Source of the DNA: Chitinophagaceae bacterium
GTDB lineage: Bacteria > Bacteroidota > Bacteroidia > Chitinophagales > Chitinophagaceae
Length of the DNA: 64,000 nucleotides
Assembly: GCA_016720565.1 (NCBI GenBank)
Contig: JADKKJ010000011.1
Location: 806,001-870,000 of the forward strand
Reading direction: 5' to 3'
The position numbers and the translations under genes are program-made. Of the stretch, positions 8,140 to 17,373 are shown piece after piece. Numbering within the stretch: position 1 is the first letter of the stretch; every line of letters begins with the position of its first letter. The notes under the pieces were generated by a model. It was not told where the DNA came from. It was given only the letters and a program-made list of their open reading frames with translations, and ran no database searches.

Positions 8140-9669
8140 ATGAAACAAACGCCACGCATTTTTTCGCTGTTGTTTTTAATTGCCGCATTTCAGCTTCCCG
8201 GTTTTTCACAGGTGGATAGTACGGCAAAACCCAAAGCGGAAAAATTCATTACAAAGCATTCTGTTAAGATCGATAACAAGATCATTAATTATACGGCTAC
8301 GGTTGGAACCATCCTGCTAAAAAATGAGAATGATGAACCCGTTGCTTCTATTGGTTATACGGCCTATATAAAAGATGGAGAGACCGATCCTGCCAGGCGG
8401 CCCATCAGTTTTTCCTATAACGGGGGTCCCGGTTCTTCCTCCATGTGGTTGCATATGGGTATCATGGGCCCTCGCCGGGTAGTGGTGAACGACCCTTTTC
8501 CGAATGGACCTGCTCCATATAAAACAGAGGACAATAATTCCTCGGTACTTGATGTAACGGATGTGGTAATGTTAGATCCGGTAGGAACCGGTATCAGTCG
8601 TGCCGCTGGTAGGGGAAAGAACAGCGATTTTTGGAGTGTGGATGGAGATATTCGCTCCGTAAGCCAGGCCATCCGAAATTTTGTGCACGACAATGAAAGA
8701 TGGAATTCACCCAAATTCCTGGTAGGCGAGAGCTATGGCACATTCCGTTCAGCCGGGGTATGCGATTTTCTCCAATCTACCTATGGTATTTCAGTGAATG
8801 GAGTGGTGCTGGTATCCTGCGTATTGGATATAAGGACGCTTTCATTTAACCCAATGGATGATATTTCATATGTGGTAAATCTTCCAACCTATGCGGCCAC
8901 CGCCTGGTATCATAATAAAATAGCCAATAAGCCAGCTTCGCTTGAAAATTTCCTGAAGGAAGTAAGAGCTTTTTCTTCCGGTGATTATGCCAGTGCTCTT
9001 CAAAAGGGAGATCAGTTAAGCGATGCGGAGCGTGATGCAGTATTGAATAAATTATCCGCATATACAGGCATCAGCAAAGAGTATTGGAACAAAGCAAACC
9101 TCCGGGTAAAACAACCACAGTTTGCACAGGAAGTCCTTCGCGGAAGCGGATCCATGGTGGGAAGGCTTGACTCCAGATATACAGGCATCATTAAAAACCT
9201 GCTGGCAGAAAATGCATCCAATGATCCGCAATCATCAGATATTTCCCCTGCTTTTATTTCTGCATTCATGAATTATTATACCACGGAATTAAAAGTAGGC
9301 AAAGACAAAACCTATAATGTTACCGCTAGCGCCTTCCCTGATTTTAAATGGGACTGGAAGCATGCCAGGAGCCAGGGTCTTTTTGGAGAGGCTGTTTCGC
9401 CTACCAGTTCTCCGGATCTGCTGAATGCCATGAGTAATAATCCGACCATGAAAATAATGGTGATGAATGGTATTTATGACCTGGCTACGCCATTTGGGGC
9501 AGCGGAATATACCTTCGATCACCTGGGACTTACAAAAAAACTAAAAGCAAACGTTTCCTTTAAATATTATGAGGCCGGACACATGATGTATGTTCAACCT
9601 GAACTGGCCGTAAAATATAAAAAGGACCTGGCTGATTTTATCAACAGCAGTTTAAAGCCGGCTTTATAG
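8140..9669 (+). CDS. Secreted S10-family serine carboxypeptidase
   Basis: A 509-residue protein with a signal peptide (ending near FSQ). The S10 alpha/beta-hydrolase landmarks are complete: the oxyanion segment SYNGGPGSSS (residues about 92-101), the nucleophile in GESYGTFRS (Ser198), the acid in NGIYDLATPFGA, and the histidine in YEAGHMMY near residue 475. It removes C-terminal amino acids from peptides, here in the periplasm or outside. It follows the propeller protein by 26 bp and precedes L-serine dehydratase by 18 bp; the run suggests peptide and amino-acid catabolism. Confidence 0.92.
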   Translation: MKQTPRIFSLLFLIAAFQLPGFSQVDSTAKPKAEKFITKHSVKIDNKIINYTATVGTILLKNENDEPVASIGYTAYIKDGETDPARRPISFSYNGGPGSSSMWLHMGIMGPRRVVVNDPFPNGPAPYKTEDNNSSVLDVTDVVMLDPVGTGISRAAGRGKNSDFWSVDGDIRSVSQAIRNFVHDNERWNSPKFLVGESYGTFRSAGVCDFLQSTYGISVNGVVLVSCVLDIRTLSFNPMDDISYVVNLPTYAATAWYHNKIANKPASLENFLKEVRAFSSGDYASALQKGDQLSDAERDAVLNKLSAYTGISKEYWNKANLRVKQPQFAQEVLRGSGSMVGRLDSRYTGIIKNLLAENASNDPQSSDISPAFISAFMNYYTTELKVGKDKTYNVTASAFPDFKWDWKHARSQGLFGEAVSPTSSPDLLNAMSNNPTMKIMVMNGIYDLATPFGAAEYTFDHLGLTKKLKANVSFKYYEAGHMMYVQPELAVKYKKDLADFINSSLKPAL

Positions 9670-9687
9670 ATAAACAATAGGAATTAA

Positions 9688-11265
9688 ATGAGCAACTACC
9701 CCAGCATATTCAATGATGTGATCGGTCCGGTAATGCGCGGACCTTCCAGTTCCCATTGCGCAGCTTCGCTTCGTATTGCCCGTTTATGCAGGGACCTGAT
9801 GGACGGAGATATTAGAGAGGTGCTGATAGAATTCGATCCCAATGGTTCATTGGCTACTACCCATAAAAGCCAGGGATCTGATATGGGACTGTTTGGCGGG
9901 TTCATGGGTTGGGAGGCCTATGACCAGCGATTGCCTGAATCTGAAAAATATTTAGTGGATGCAGGAATACATTATACGATCAGCATTTTGAATATTGGGG
10001 CCGATCATCCCAATACGTATAAGATCACACTAAAGAACAACAGGGAAACAAGAATGCTTACCGCAATTTCTACAGGTGGCGGAATGATCGAAGTGATCAG
10101 TATCGATGAACTGCCGGTTTTTATGGCTGGGGATTATTTTGAAACCCTGGTCTATTGTAAGGACCCCAACAGGGTAATGGCTTTTTTAAAGGCAACCATA
10201 TTATTTGATGAACTGGAAATACACGAGGGCCCGATTTGTTTTATAGAGATAAAGTCACAGTCATTTATTGCACCCGTAATTTTTGAGGAGTTAGTTCAAC
10301 TGGAAGGCGTTTCATTTATTAAGCAGTTGAATCCAGTATTGCCCATTGGCGCGCGAAAGGATATGGCGGTCCCGTTCATTACCTGCGCGGAGATGATGGA
10401 GTACAATAAGGATAAAAACAAACCGCTTTGGCAACTGGCAGTTGATTATGAGATGGCAAGGGGAAACATTTCAGCTTCGGATGTTTTTGAAAAAATGCGA
10501 AGTATTGTTCGCATTATGGATGAAGCCATCAAACTGGGACTTAGGGGCACCGAATATAAGGACCGTATACTTGGAAGTCAATCCCCTCAATTCAATGAAA
10601 AAATGGTTGCGGGCAAATTGGTTGGGGGCGATATGAATAACCGCATCATCATGTATACAAGTGCTATGATGGAAGTTAAAAGTTCCATGGGTGTGATCGT
10701 AGCGGCACCTACGGCTGGCAGTTGTGGAGCCCTTCCCGGAGCATTGTTTGGTGCAGCCCATTCGTTGGAGCTATCGGAGAATGACCTGGTGAAAGCCATG
10801 CTTTCTGCCGGACTAATAGGAGTGTTTATTGCAGCACACGCCACATTTGCCGCCGAGGTGGGAGGTTGCATGGCAGAAACAGGTTCAGGCGGAGGAATGG
10901 CCGCTGCAGCCCTGGTGGAAATGAAAGGAGGAAGTTTGCATCAGTCAATTGCCGCGGCTTCACTGGCACTTCAAAACTCATTGGGCATAATCTGCGATCC
11001 TGTTGGGAATCGTGTGGAAGCGCCCTGCCTTGGAAGAAATGTAATGGCCGCTACCAATGCGGTATCCTGTGCTAATATGGCGCTATCAGATTATGAACAT
11101 TTGATACCACTGGACGAGGTGATTGAAACCATGAAGGCGGTGGGAGACCAGATACATCACACCCTTCGTTGTACCAATCTCGGAGGATTGTCCATTACCA
11201 ATACGGCTAAGAAAATAGAAGCGATGCTGGAAGAGGCGGAGAGGAAATTTTTTAAAAGCTGCTAG
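9688..11265 (+). CDS. sdaA: L-serine ammonia-lyase, single-polypeptide 4Fe-4S type
   Basis: Converts L-serine to pyruvate and ammonia in the cytosol using a labile 4Fe-4S cluster. The 525 residues contain a beta domain (GPVMRGPSSSHCAASLRIA at the start) and an alpha domain from about residue 240. Cluster cysteines are visible in the alpha domain in AGSCGALPGA, GGCMAETGSGGGMAAAA and CDPVGNRVEAPCLG. It is somewhat longer than the common single-chain enzyme of about 450-460 residues; the extra length lies between the domains. It ends beside an 8-nt-period inverted repeat that may act as its terminator. Confidence 0.94.
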   Translation: MSNYPSIFNDVIGPVMRGPSSSHCAASLRIARLCRDLMDGDIREVLIEFDPNGSLATTHKSQGSDMGLFGGFMGWEAYDQRLPESEKYLVDAGIHYTISILNIGADHPNTYKITLKNNRETRMLTAISTGGGMIEVISIDELPVFMAGDYFETLVYCKDPNRVMAFLKATILFDELEIHEGPICFIEIKSQSFIAPVIFEELVQLEGVSFIKQLNPVLPIGARKDMAVPFITCAEMMEYNKDKNKPLWQLAVDYEMARGNISASDVFEKMRSIVRIMDEAIKLGLRGTEYKDRILGSQSPQFNEKMVAGKLVGGDMNNRIIMYTSAMMEVKSSMGVIVAAPTAGSCGALPGALFGAAHSLELSENDLVKAMLSAGLIGVFIAAHATFAAEVGGCMAETGSGGGMAAAALVEMKGGSLHQSIAAASLALQNSLGIICDPVGNRVEAPCLGRNVMAATNAVSCANMALSDYEHLIPLDEVIETMKAVGDQIHHTLRCTNLGGLSITNTAKKIEAMLEEAERKFFKSC

Positions 11266-11376
11266 GAAGGTTGAGAGGTTGAGGGGTTGAGAAGTTGATA
11301 TGTTGAGAGATCGCAAAGTTCTTTGAGGTTTCACTCAACCTCTCAACGGCCGAAGGCCCCAACCCCCTCAACTTTT
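11266..11376. repeat. Octamer-period GTTGA repeat forming a long imperfect inverted repeat
   Basis: The left arm is five 8-nt units sharing GTTGA (AAGGTTGA, GAGGTTGA, GGGGTTGA, GAAGTTGA, TATGTTGA). The right arm from about 11333 is the complement (CTCAACCTCTCAAC, then CCCCCTCAACTT). It lies between convergent sdaA and the desaturase gene and could form a bidirectional transcript-ending hairpin, although there is no clean T-tract. Confidence 0.55.
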
Positions 11377-12183
11377 AAAAGGTCTTTTCATCAGCGCCCA
11401 AAGATCTTCCTCTTTTTCCTCGGGAAAATCGCGGTCAATACCATAGCGAAGATCCTTCACATCCATTTTCATGAATGTTCCCAGCAGCCGGTCCCAGATA
11501 GCGAATACGGCCCCATAATTACTATCGGTAAATGGTTGTTTCCAGTGATGATGCACTTTATGCATATTGGGAGAGATCAGGATATAGCTGATGGCTTTAT
11601 CAACACCCAAAGGGAGTTTCATATTGGCATGTGTAAACCCCGTGGCGAATAATAATAATGTCTGGTAGATCATGACCGAATACATGGGCGCCCCGGAGAT
11701 AAAGATCAATAGCAAAAAGAAGATCCCCCGAAGAAGGCTATCCCCCGGATGGTGACGAAGGCCGGTGGTTACATCCACATTAGTATCTGTATGATGGATC
11801 AGGTGAAAACGCCAGAGAAATGGAATCTTATGCATGGTAAGGTGTACCAGCCAGCTGCTGAAATCAAGCGCCAGTACAGCGATCAAAACAGTTATGCCCA
11901 CATTGGCATTGAACCAATAAACCATTCCAAATTGCTGGTCCCTGCACCAGTCGGAGAGCGCAACAATAAGTATGGCCAGGAAAGTGTGAATGACCAGGTG
12001 AATACCGGTAAAAACAAAATTCACGCCGGCATGGCGAAGTTTGTTTTTTCGGTAATGCATGGGTAAAAGGGGGATAGCCCCCTCAATGATCCAGAAGAAT
12101 AGCAATCCAATTACCAGGAAGCTCACTCTTTCTAATGGTCTTTTTTCCAGTGTGCTGAAATGTTCTATGATCTCATTCCACAT
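11368..12183 (-). CDS. Sterol desaturase / fatty acid hydroxylase superfamily membrane enzyme
   Basis: A 271-residue polytopic membrane protein with the histidine clusters that bind the di-iron centre of this superfamily: HLTMHKIPFLWRFHLIHH in the middle, then HANMK and NMHKVHHHW near the C-terminus. Members hydroxylate or desaturate lipids or carotenoids using oxygen. The substrate is unknown; in Bacteroidota such genes are variously linked to lipid or carotenoid change. Its stop overlaps the edge of the inverted repeat shared with sdaA. The DUF2007 gene is 2 bp upstream, so the two are probably co-transcribed. Confidence 0.87.
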   Translation of the reverse strand: MWNEIIEHFSTLEKRPLERVSFLVIGLLFFWIIEGAIPLLPMHYRKNKLRHAGVNFVFTGIHLVIHTFLAILIVALSDWCRDQQFGMVYWFNANVGITVLIAVLALDFSSWLVHLTMHKIPFLWRFHLIHHTDTNVDVTTGLRHHPGDSLLRGIFFLLLIFISGAPMYSVMIYQTLLLFATGFTHANMKLPLGVDKAISYILISPNMHKVHHHWKQPFTDSNYGAVFAIWDRLLGTFMKMDVKDLRYGIDRDFPEEKEEDLWALMKRPFKS

Positions 12184-12185
12184 GA

Positions 12186-12425
12186 TCAGGCATTTTGATT
12201 TGGCTCGGAACCGGGTTGGGTATTCGCAAATATCTGCAGGGCTTTTTCCAGTTCCTGTTCAGGAACCATTAGTTTAATTCCCCCTACAGCGTAAGTAAGA
12301 AAAGGGTCGATGGTAACCGTATTTTCATCTGCGAGAAAACATTCAATGCCCTCCGACCTTAATCTTCCCATATCAATATGAGCAGGGATATAATTGTCGT
12401 AAGCGCGAATGCGGATGAATCTCAT
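12186..12425 (-). CDS. DUF2007-type small protein
   Basis: A 79-residue soluble protein. The pattern RIRAYDNYIPAHIDMGRLRSEGIECFLADENT followed by YAVGGIKLMVPEQELEKA is the DUF2007 (putative signal-transducing, GlnB-like ferredoxin fold) family. No enzyme motif is seen. It is tightly packed between dnaN (2-bp gap upstream) and the desaturase gene (2-bp gap downstream), so all three minus-strand genes may be one transcript. Confidence 0.75.
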   Translation of the reverse strand: MRFIRIRAYDNYIPAHIDMGRLRSEGIECFLADENTVTIDPFLTYAVGGIKLMVPEQELEKALQIFANTQPGSEPNQNA

Positions 12426-12427
12426 TA

Positions 12428-13543
12428 TTACTGGTTGAGCATAAGCGGCATCACCAGCATCAACAGTTCTTCGTTATCTTCTTTTTCTGTTGGCTTGATA
12501 ATACCGGCTTTTGTAGGTGTGGAAAGTTCCATGGTCACTTCGTCACTTTCAGCAACGCTGAGCATTTCAATCAGGAATTTTGCATTGAAGGCGATCATCA
12601 TATCTTCTCCGTCATAAGAGCATTTCATGCGCTCATTTCCTTCAAAGCTGAAATCAACATCCTGGGCAGCCAACTGCAATTCGCTTCCGCTGATATTCAA
12701 GGCCACCTGGTTGGTGCTTTTATTACTGAAAATACTCACGCGGCGAAGCGCGCTCTGAAAATCATTTTTATTGACCGTAAGACGATAGGGGTTTTCGGTT
12801 GGGATCACCACTTTATAATCGGGGAAACGGGCATCGATCAGGCGGCAACTCATTTGGGTGCTGCCATGCCTTACAAAAAGATGGTTATTGTTATAGCTAA
12901 CGGTGATCTCTTCATCTGTAACCGGGATGGCCGCTTTCAGCAGGCTAAGGGGCTTGCGCGGAACAATGAATGAATCGGTCTTGGGACATTTCACTTCGGT
13001 TCTTTTATAACGAACCAGGCGGTGGGCATCTGTTGCCACACATTGCAATCCTTTTTTATCTAATTCGAAGAATACACCGGTCATGGCAGGACGAAGGTCA
13101 TCGCTGCTGGTAGCGAAAATGGTTTTGTTGATCGCGGTAACCAGTGCGGAGGCGGCCATGGTAAAAGAGGTGGTATCATCCGCCGCAGGCTCCTTGGGAA
13201 AATTATCGGGATTCTCTCCCATCACTTTATACTTACCATTATCACTGGTGATCTCTATAGCGAAATTCTTATCAATGTTGAAGGTCAAAGGCTGATCGGG
13301 AAGGTTCTTCAGCGAATCGATCAGGATACGGGCAGGGATACAAACCTTGCCACTGTCTTTGGCCTCAATATCCAACTGTACACGCATCACCGTTTCCAGG
13401 TCGGTGGCCACTACTGTCAGTTTATTTTTTTCCACCTCAAAAAGGAAATCTTCGAGGATGGGAAGCACAGTATTTGCGTTGATCACACCGGCAATATGCT
13501 GCAATTGTCTCAGTAAGGTTGAGGAGGATGCTATGAACTTCAT
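12428..13543 (-). CDS. dnaN: DNA polymerase III beta subunit (sliding clamp)
   Basis: A ring-shaped dimer that tethers the replicase and repair enzymes to DNA. The 371 residues show the three clamp domains: MKFIASSSTLLRQLQHIAGV at the start, GVFFELDKKGLQCVATDAHR in the middle and MLVMPLMLNQ at the end. The frame is open further upstream, to an ATG at 13591. I choose the ATG at 13543 because it gives the normal DnaN N-terminus, and because a good promoter (TTG-N19-TAGTTTCG, 13562-13591) lies exactly over the alternative. No dnaA or origin is visible nearby. Confidence 0.97.
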   Translation of the reverse strand: MKFIASSSTLLRQLQHIAGVINANTVLPILEDFLFEVEKNKLTVVATDLETVMRVQLDIEAKDSGKVCIPARILIDSLKNLPDQPLTFNIDKNFAIEITSDNGKYKVMGENPDNFPKEPAADDTTSFTMAASALVTAINKTIFATSSDDLRPAMTGVFFELDKKGLQCVATDAHRLVRYKRTEVKCPKTDSFIVPRKPLSLLKAAIPVTDEEITVSYNNNHLFVRHGSTQMSCRLIDARFPDYKVVIPTENPYRLTVNKNDFQSALRRVSIFSNKSTNQVALNISGSELQLAAQDVDFSFEGNERMKCSYDGEDMMIAFNAKFLIEMLSVAESDEVTMELSTPTKAGIIKPTEKEDNEELLMLVMPLMLNQ

Positions 13544-13561
13544 ACTAAAAATTGAATGAGG

Positions 13562-13591
13562 CGAAACTACTGATTTTTGGTTTATTGTCAA
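13562..13591 (-). promoter_or_regulatory. Bacteroidota-type promoter of dnaN
   Basis: On the minus strand TTG (complement of 13589-13591) is followed by exactly 19 nt and then TAGTTTCG (complement of 13562-13569). This fits the phylum consensus TTTG-N19-TAnnTTTG with one mismatch in the -7 element. The predicted transcript start is about 13556, leaving a leader of about 12 nt before the ATG at 13543. Confidence 0.5.
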
Positions 13592-13668
13592 TAGCTTAAA
13601 ACGAGGGAAAATACCCTTTATGGCAACAGGGTTTTGTTTAGTAACTTGCTCTTCCTGAAAGCGAAAAC

Positions 13669-14991
13669 ATGTTGGAGAAACTATTTGGATGGGGAAAGAA
13701 AAAGCCGGAAGTGAAGGAGGAGAAGAAGGATACCCAATTCGGCCGATATTCAGACAATAATAAACCGGTGGGTAAGGTAGCCCGCTGGACCGACGCGGAT
13801 AACCTTTTCAAAGAAAAAAAATACAGCGAAAGCCTGGATGCTTTTTTTGAATACCTGCGGGATGATGATGCCCAGAACCTGACCTACCAGCGAAACGGGG
13901 CCGAAGGCAATTTCCTGTTTTACCAGGGCTCCCGGATCATCAGGGGAACCTTCAATAAGGATCTATTACAGGCAGAGGCCACCCTGGCCCGCATGCCCCA
14001 GCCCTCCGTTCCCGTTATGAGGAGGTTGCTGGAAATGAATTTCAGCCTCTATTACTGCCGGTTTGCCCTGGATAACGAAAGGCTCTGCATGCGATTTGAT
14101 ACAGATGCCGAAACAGCCAGTCCCGGAAAGCTTTATTATGGCCTGAAAGAATTGTCAACCAAGGCAGACAAACAGGATGACCTGCTTGTAAAGGATTTTT
14201 CCACCCTGCAGACCATGGACAACGAGCATTTGCAGGTTGTACCGGATGAAGAAAAAGAACTGAAATATGCCAGCCTGCAAAAATGGATAGGAGATACGTT
14301 GGATACCATATCAGGGTTGGATGCCGACAAACTCTCCGGTGGGGTAGCCTATATGCTATTGGCCCTGATCTATCGTATAGACTACCTGATCTCACCCGAA
14401 GGCACCTTGCTGAATGACCTGGAAAGGATCGGAAACATATATTTTAAAAAAGATGAGCGTCCGGTGATGGAAAAAACCCGCGACATGATCGAGGAATTCA
14501 AAAAATTAAAAGCGCGTAGTAAAGAAGAGATCACCCAACAGTTGTTCCGTTCTAAATACACCTTCGCGATCACCGCCCCCCAACCCTTCAAATCGATCGC
14601 CGATTCCATTCATAATGCGAATGCGAACCTGCCCTGGTACCGGGACAATGGATATGTATCCATTGCCTGCCAGATAGCGGAATATGGAATAGCCTATTGC
14701 CAGTATTCCTATAGCCTGCCCAGACCCATTACCGAATTGTTTCATTTATTCATGGTGGTGAATTACCCGGAATTTTTTGAGGCCCTGGGTCATAGGACCT
14801 ATTATAATGCCGATAAAAAAACCCTGGACTCTCAGGCCATACTGGCTCGTATCAAAGAGATCGAAGCAGAATGGAGGGAGAAATATCCCGGAATGGAAAT
14901 GAAAACAGGCAACCTCAAGTTCGACAACCTGGTGAATTTTAATTTCACCTTTACCACGGAGATAGAATACTTAAACATGGACCAGAAATAG
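13669..14991 (+). CDS. Conserved hypothetical soluble protein, 440 residues
   Basis: I do not recognise this family. The N-terminus is charged (GKKKPEVKEEKKDTQFGRYS) and there is no signal peptide or membrane segment. Residues about 40-70 (ADNLFKEKKYSESLDAFFEYL) resemble a TPR-like helical hairpin; much of the protein looks alpha-helical, with a more mixed C-terminal third. The gene ends 5 bp before the trypsin-like protease, which itself ends in a domain that looks like a secretion-chaperone/YbjN fold, so the two are probably co-transcribed partners. It is divergent from dnaN. Confidence 0.6.
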   Translation: MLEKLFGWGKKKPEVKEEKKDTQFGRYSDNNKPVGKVARWTDADNLFKEKKYSESLDAFFEYLRDDDAQNLTYQRNGAEGNFLFYQGSRIIRGTFNKDLLQAEATLARMPQPSVPVMRRLLEMNFSLYYCRFALDNERLCMRFDTDAETASPGKLYYGLKELSTKADKQDDLLVKDFSTLQTMDNEHLQVVPDEEKELKYASLQKWIGDTLDTISGLDADKLSGGVAYMLLALIYRIDYLISPEGTLLNDLERIGNIYFKKDERPVMEKTRDMIEEFKKLKARSKEEITQQLFRSKYTFAITAPQPFKSIADSIHNANANLPWYRDNGYVSIACQIAEYGIAYCQYSYSLPRPITELFHLFMVVNYPEFFEALGHRTYYNADKKTLDSQAILARIKEIEAEWREKYPGMEMKTGNLKFDNLVNFNFTFTTEIEYLNMDQK

Positions 14992-14996
14992 AACCT

Positions 14997-16097
14997 ATGG
15001 ACCCGCAAAAGATCATAGAACAATACCAGAAAGCCATCATACAGATCGCCGCTCCTTCAGGAACGGGCACGGGTTTTTATCTAAAGGAGTTTAATCTTAT
15101 TGTAACCAATGATCATGTGGTGGGCGATAATGCCGAGGTCACCGTTTCAGGAAAAGCATTTGAAAAAGCCCTGTCCAGGGTATGGTTTACCGACCGTAAA
15201 CATGACCTGGCATTTTTAGAAGTTCCTGCTGGGGTGGAATTACCGGAAGTAAACATGGGCCATTATGAGACAATGAAGGATGGTGATGCTGTGGTAGCCA
15301 TTGGCCATCCCTATGGATTGAATTATACGGCTACGCAAGGAGTGATCTCTAAAGTGGATCGTATTCGCGATGGCGTAAAATATATTCAGATAGATGCTGC
15401 CATTAATCCCGGAAACAGCGGTGGGCCTTTAGTAAATATGAGTGGTGAGATCATTGGCGTAAATTCTTTTATAATCCGCGGGGGTGATAATCTTGGTTTC
15501 GCCCTTCCGGTGAATTACCTGCGCGAGGCATTGCAATTATACCAGCCTCACCGCGGGCTGGCCTCCACGCGTTGTTTCAGCTGCGGCTTTGTGGTCACCT
15601 CTGCCAATATTGATTCAAAAAAATACTGTCCAAGTTGTGGCACCGAGGTCACCTTACCAGAGATACCTGAGGTGGAAGCGGAACCTGTTGGCGTGGCAAA
15701 GACCATAGAAGATATTTTAAGAACACTGGGAAAAGATGTGAAACTTTCCAGGGAAGGGTATAATGTATGGAGCGTGAAAGAGGGGTCGGCCCGGATCAAG
15801 ATCACGTACAATCCTGAGAATTATTTTATTGCCGGCGATGCGTATTTATGCCAGATGCCTGCAGATGCAACCAAGATAAAACCGCTCTACAAATTTTTAC
15901 TGGAGGAAAACTTCCGCACAGAGGGGCTGGTACTGAGTTGCGTAAAACAGAATATTGTTCTCAGCAGTATCATCTATGATTTGGATATGAATAAGGAGAA
16001 TGGGGTAGAGGCTTTCCGGAATCTTTTTTCCAAGGCCGATACCTATGATGATCAACTCAAAACGGAATTCGGTTGTATGGACCGCTTAGAAGAATAG
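14997..16097 (+). CDS. Trypsin-like protease with zinc ribbon and C-terminal YbjN/CesT-like domain
   Basis: A 366-residue protein with no signal peptide or transmembrane segment, so apparently cytosolic. Residues 1 to about 180 are a DegP/HtrA-like serine protease with a complete triad: His in TNDHVVGD, Asp in DRKHDLAFLEV, Ser in NPGNSGGPLV. A treble-clef or zinc-ribbon CxxC...CxxC (CFSC and CPSC) follows at about 195-220. The last 130 residues (YNVWSVKEGSARIKITYNP to the end) have the alpha-beta pattern of the YbjN / type III chaperone-like fold. No PDZ domain is present, which is unusual for an HtrA relative. The combination suggests regulated processing of a cytosolic client, inferred only. 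Confidence 0.7.
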   Translation: MDPQKIIEQYQKAIIQIAAPSGTGTGFYLKEFNLIVTNDHVVGDNAEVTVSGKAFEKALSRVWFTDRKHDLAFLEVPAGVELPEVNMGHYETMKDGDAVVAIGHPYGLNYTATQGVISKVDRIRDGVKYIQIDAAINPGNSGGPLVNMSGEIIGVNSFIIRGGDNLGFALPVNYLREALQLYQPHRGLASTRCFSCGFVVTSANIDSKKYCPSCGTEVTLPEIPEVEAEPVGVAKTIEDILRTLGKDVKLSREGYNVWSVKEGSARIKITYNPENYFIAGDAYLCQMPADATKIKPLYKFLLEENFRTEGLVLSCVKQNIVLSSIIYDLDMNKENGVEAFRNLFSKADTYDDQLKTEFGCMDRLEE

Positions 16098-16098
16098 C

Positions 16099-16569
16099 AT
16101 GGCTGTTTTCAAAAAATCATTTACCAAAGAAGAAGCGCTGCAGAAGCTAAAGCATTATTGCGCCTACCAGGAGCGATGCCATAGCGAAGTGAAAGAGAAA
16201 TGCTATGAACTGGGCGTCTGGAAAAAAGACCATGATGAACTGATCTCAAAACTCATTGAGGAAAACTATTTGAATGAAGAGAGATTCGCCATTGCTTTTG
16301 CAGGTGGAAAATGGCGGATCAAAAAATGGGGAAGAAACCGCATTCGTTATGAGCTTAAGCAAAAACAGGTAAGTGATTACTGTATCAAAAAAGCGATGAA
16401 GCAGATCCCCGATGAGGAATATGAAGAAGTGCTGAAGAAACTGCTGCTTGAAAAACACCGATCATTAAAAGCTGACCAGTGGATCATCCGTAAAAAAAGG
16501 ACCATCGACTATATGATCCGAAAAGGCTTTGAGCCCGAACTGATCAATTCCTTTTATCCCTCGAAATGA
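16099..16569 (+). CDS. recX: RecX-family regulator of RecA
   Basis: A 156-residue all-helical protein with the RecX tandem three-helix pattern: ALQKLKHYCAYQERCHSEVKEK, LIEENYLNEERFAIAFAGGK and RIRYELKQKQVSDYCIKKAM. RecX binds RecA filaments and limits their extension. recA is not adjacent. The ATG lies 1 bp after the protease stop, so it is translationally close to that gene. Confidence 0.85.
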   Translation: MAVFKKSFTKEEALQKLKHYCAYQERCHSEVKEKCYELGVWKKDHDELISKLIEENYLNEERFAIAFAGGKWRIKKWGRNRIRYELKQKQVSDYCIKKAMKQIPDEEYEEVLKKLLLEKHRSLKADQWIIRKKRTIDYMIRKGFEPELINSFYPSK

Positions 16570-16581
16570 TTATTTTGTACT

Positions 16582-17373
16582 ATGTCAACACTCCACTTCA
16601 CCCTCATACAAACCGAACTTCATTGGGAAGACCGAACAGCGAATCTTCAGATGCTGGAGCATAAGATCAATTCTATTACAGAAAAAACAGAGATCGTTAT
16701 ACTCCCGGAAATGTTCAGCACAGGCTTTAGCATGGAAGCGGCTAAACTGGCAGAGACCATGGAAGGAGAGACCGTGAACTGGATGAAGCGAATTGCCGCC
16801 GAAAAAAAGATCATCCTTACCGGCAGCGTGATCATAGAGGGCGAGCCTGGAAAATATTATAATCGCCTGCTCTGGGTATTACCAAACGGGCAATACGGCA
16901 TCTATGATAAGCGACATCTTTTTGCTTATGCGGAAGAAGATAAATTTTATGAGTCGGGAAATAAACGATTGATCGCTTCCGTAAAAGGATGGAAGATCAA
17001 CCTGCTGATCTGCTATGACCTTCGCTTTCCCGTATGGGCCAGGCAGCAGGTGAAAGAAGAACCTGAATATGATGTGCTGATCTATGTGGCCAACTGGCCG
17101 GAAAGAAGGGCCGAGGCCTGGCGCTCCTTATTAAAAGCAAGGGCTATCGAAAATCAATGTTATGTGATCGGCGTGAACCGTGTAGGAAAAGATGGAAAGG
17201 AAATTGTTTACTCCGGAGAATCCATGGTCGTTGATCCTCTCGGAGAAATATTGTACACTAAAAAAGGAGAAGAGGATGTGTTTACTATTTCGCTTGACAG
17301 CGAACACCTGAAAGAAATAAGAACCCGTTTTCCATTCTGGAAGGATGCGGACCCATTTCGGATCAGCGACTGA
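16582..17373 (+). CDS. Nitrilase-superfamily omega-amidase (YafV/Nit2-like)
   Basis: A 263-residue cytosolic amidohydrolase. The nitrilase triad is visible: Glu in ILPEMFSTGF, Lys in IYDKRHLFAYAEED and Cys in LLICYDLRFP. The FSTGF and RHLF context matches the YafV/Nit2 omega-amidase branch, which hydrolyses 2-oxoglutaramate or 2-oxosuccinamate, or repairs deaminated glutathione. It starts 12 bp after recX. Its stop codon abuts, with no gap, the stop of the convergent S41 peptidase gene. Confidence 0.87.
   Translation: MSTLHFTLIQTELHWEDRTANLQMLEHKINSITEKTEIVILPEMFSTGFSMEAAKLAETMEGETVNWMKRIAAEKKIILTGSVIIEGEPGKYYNRLLWVLPNGQYGIYDKRHLFAYAEEDKFYESGNKRLIASVKGWKINLLICYDLRFPVWARQQVKEEPEYDVLIYVANWPERRAEAWRSLLKARAIENQCYVIGVNRVGKDGKEIVYSGESMVVDPLGEILYTKKGEEDVFTISLDSEHLKEIRTRFPFWKDADPFRISD

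Noticed and set aside
13544..13591. Earlier dnaN start
   Set aside because: The extra 16 residues are not clamp-like and cover the TTG-N19-TAGTTTCG promoter.
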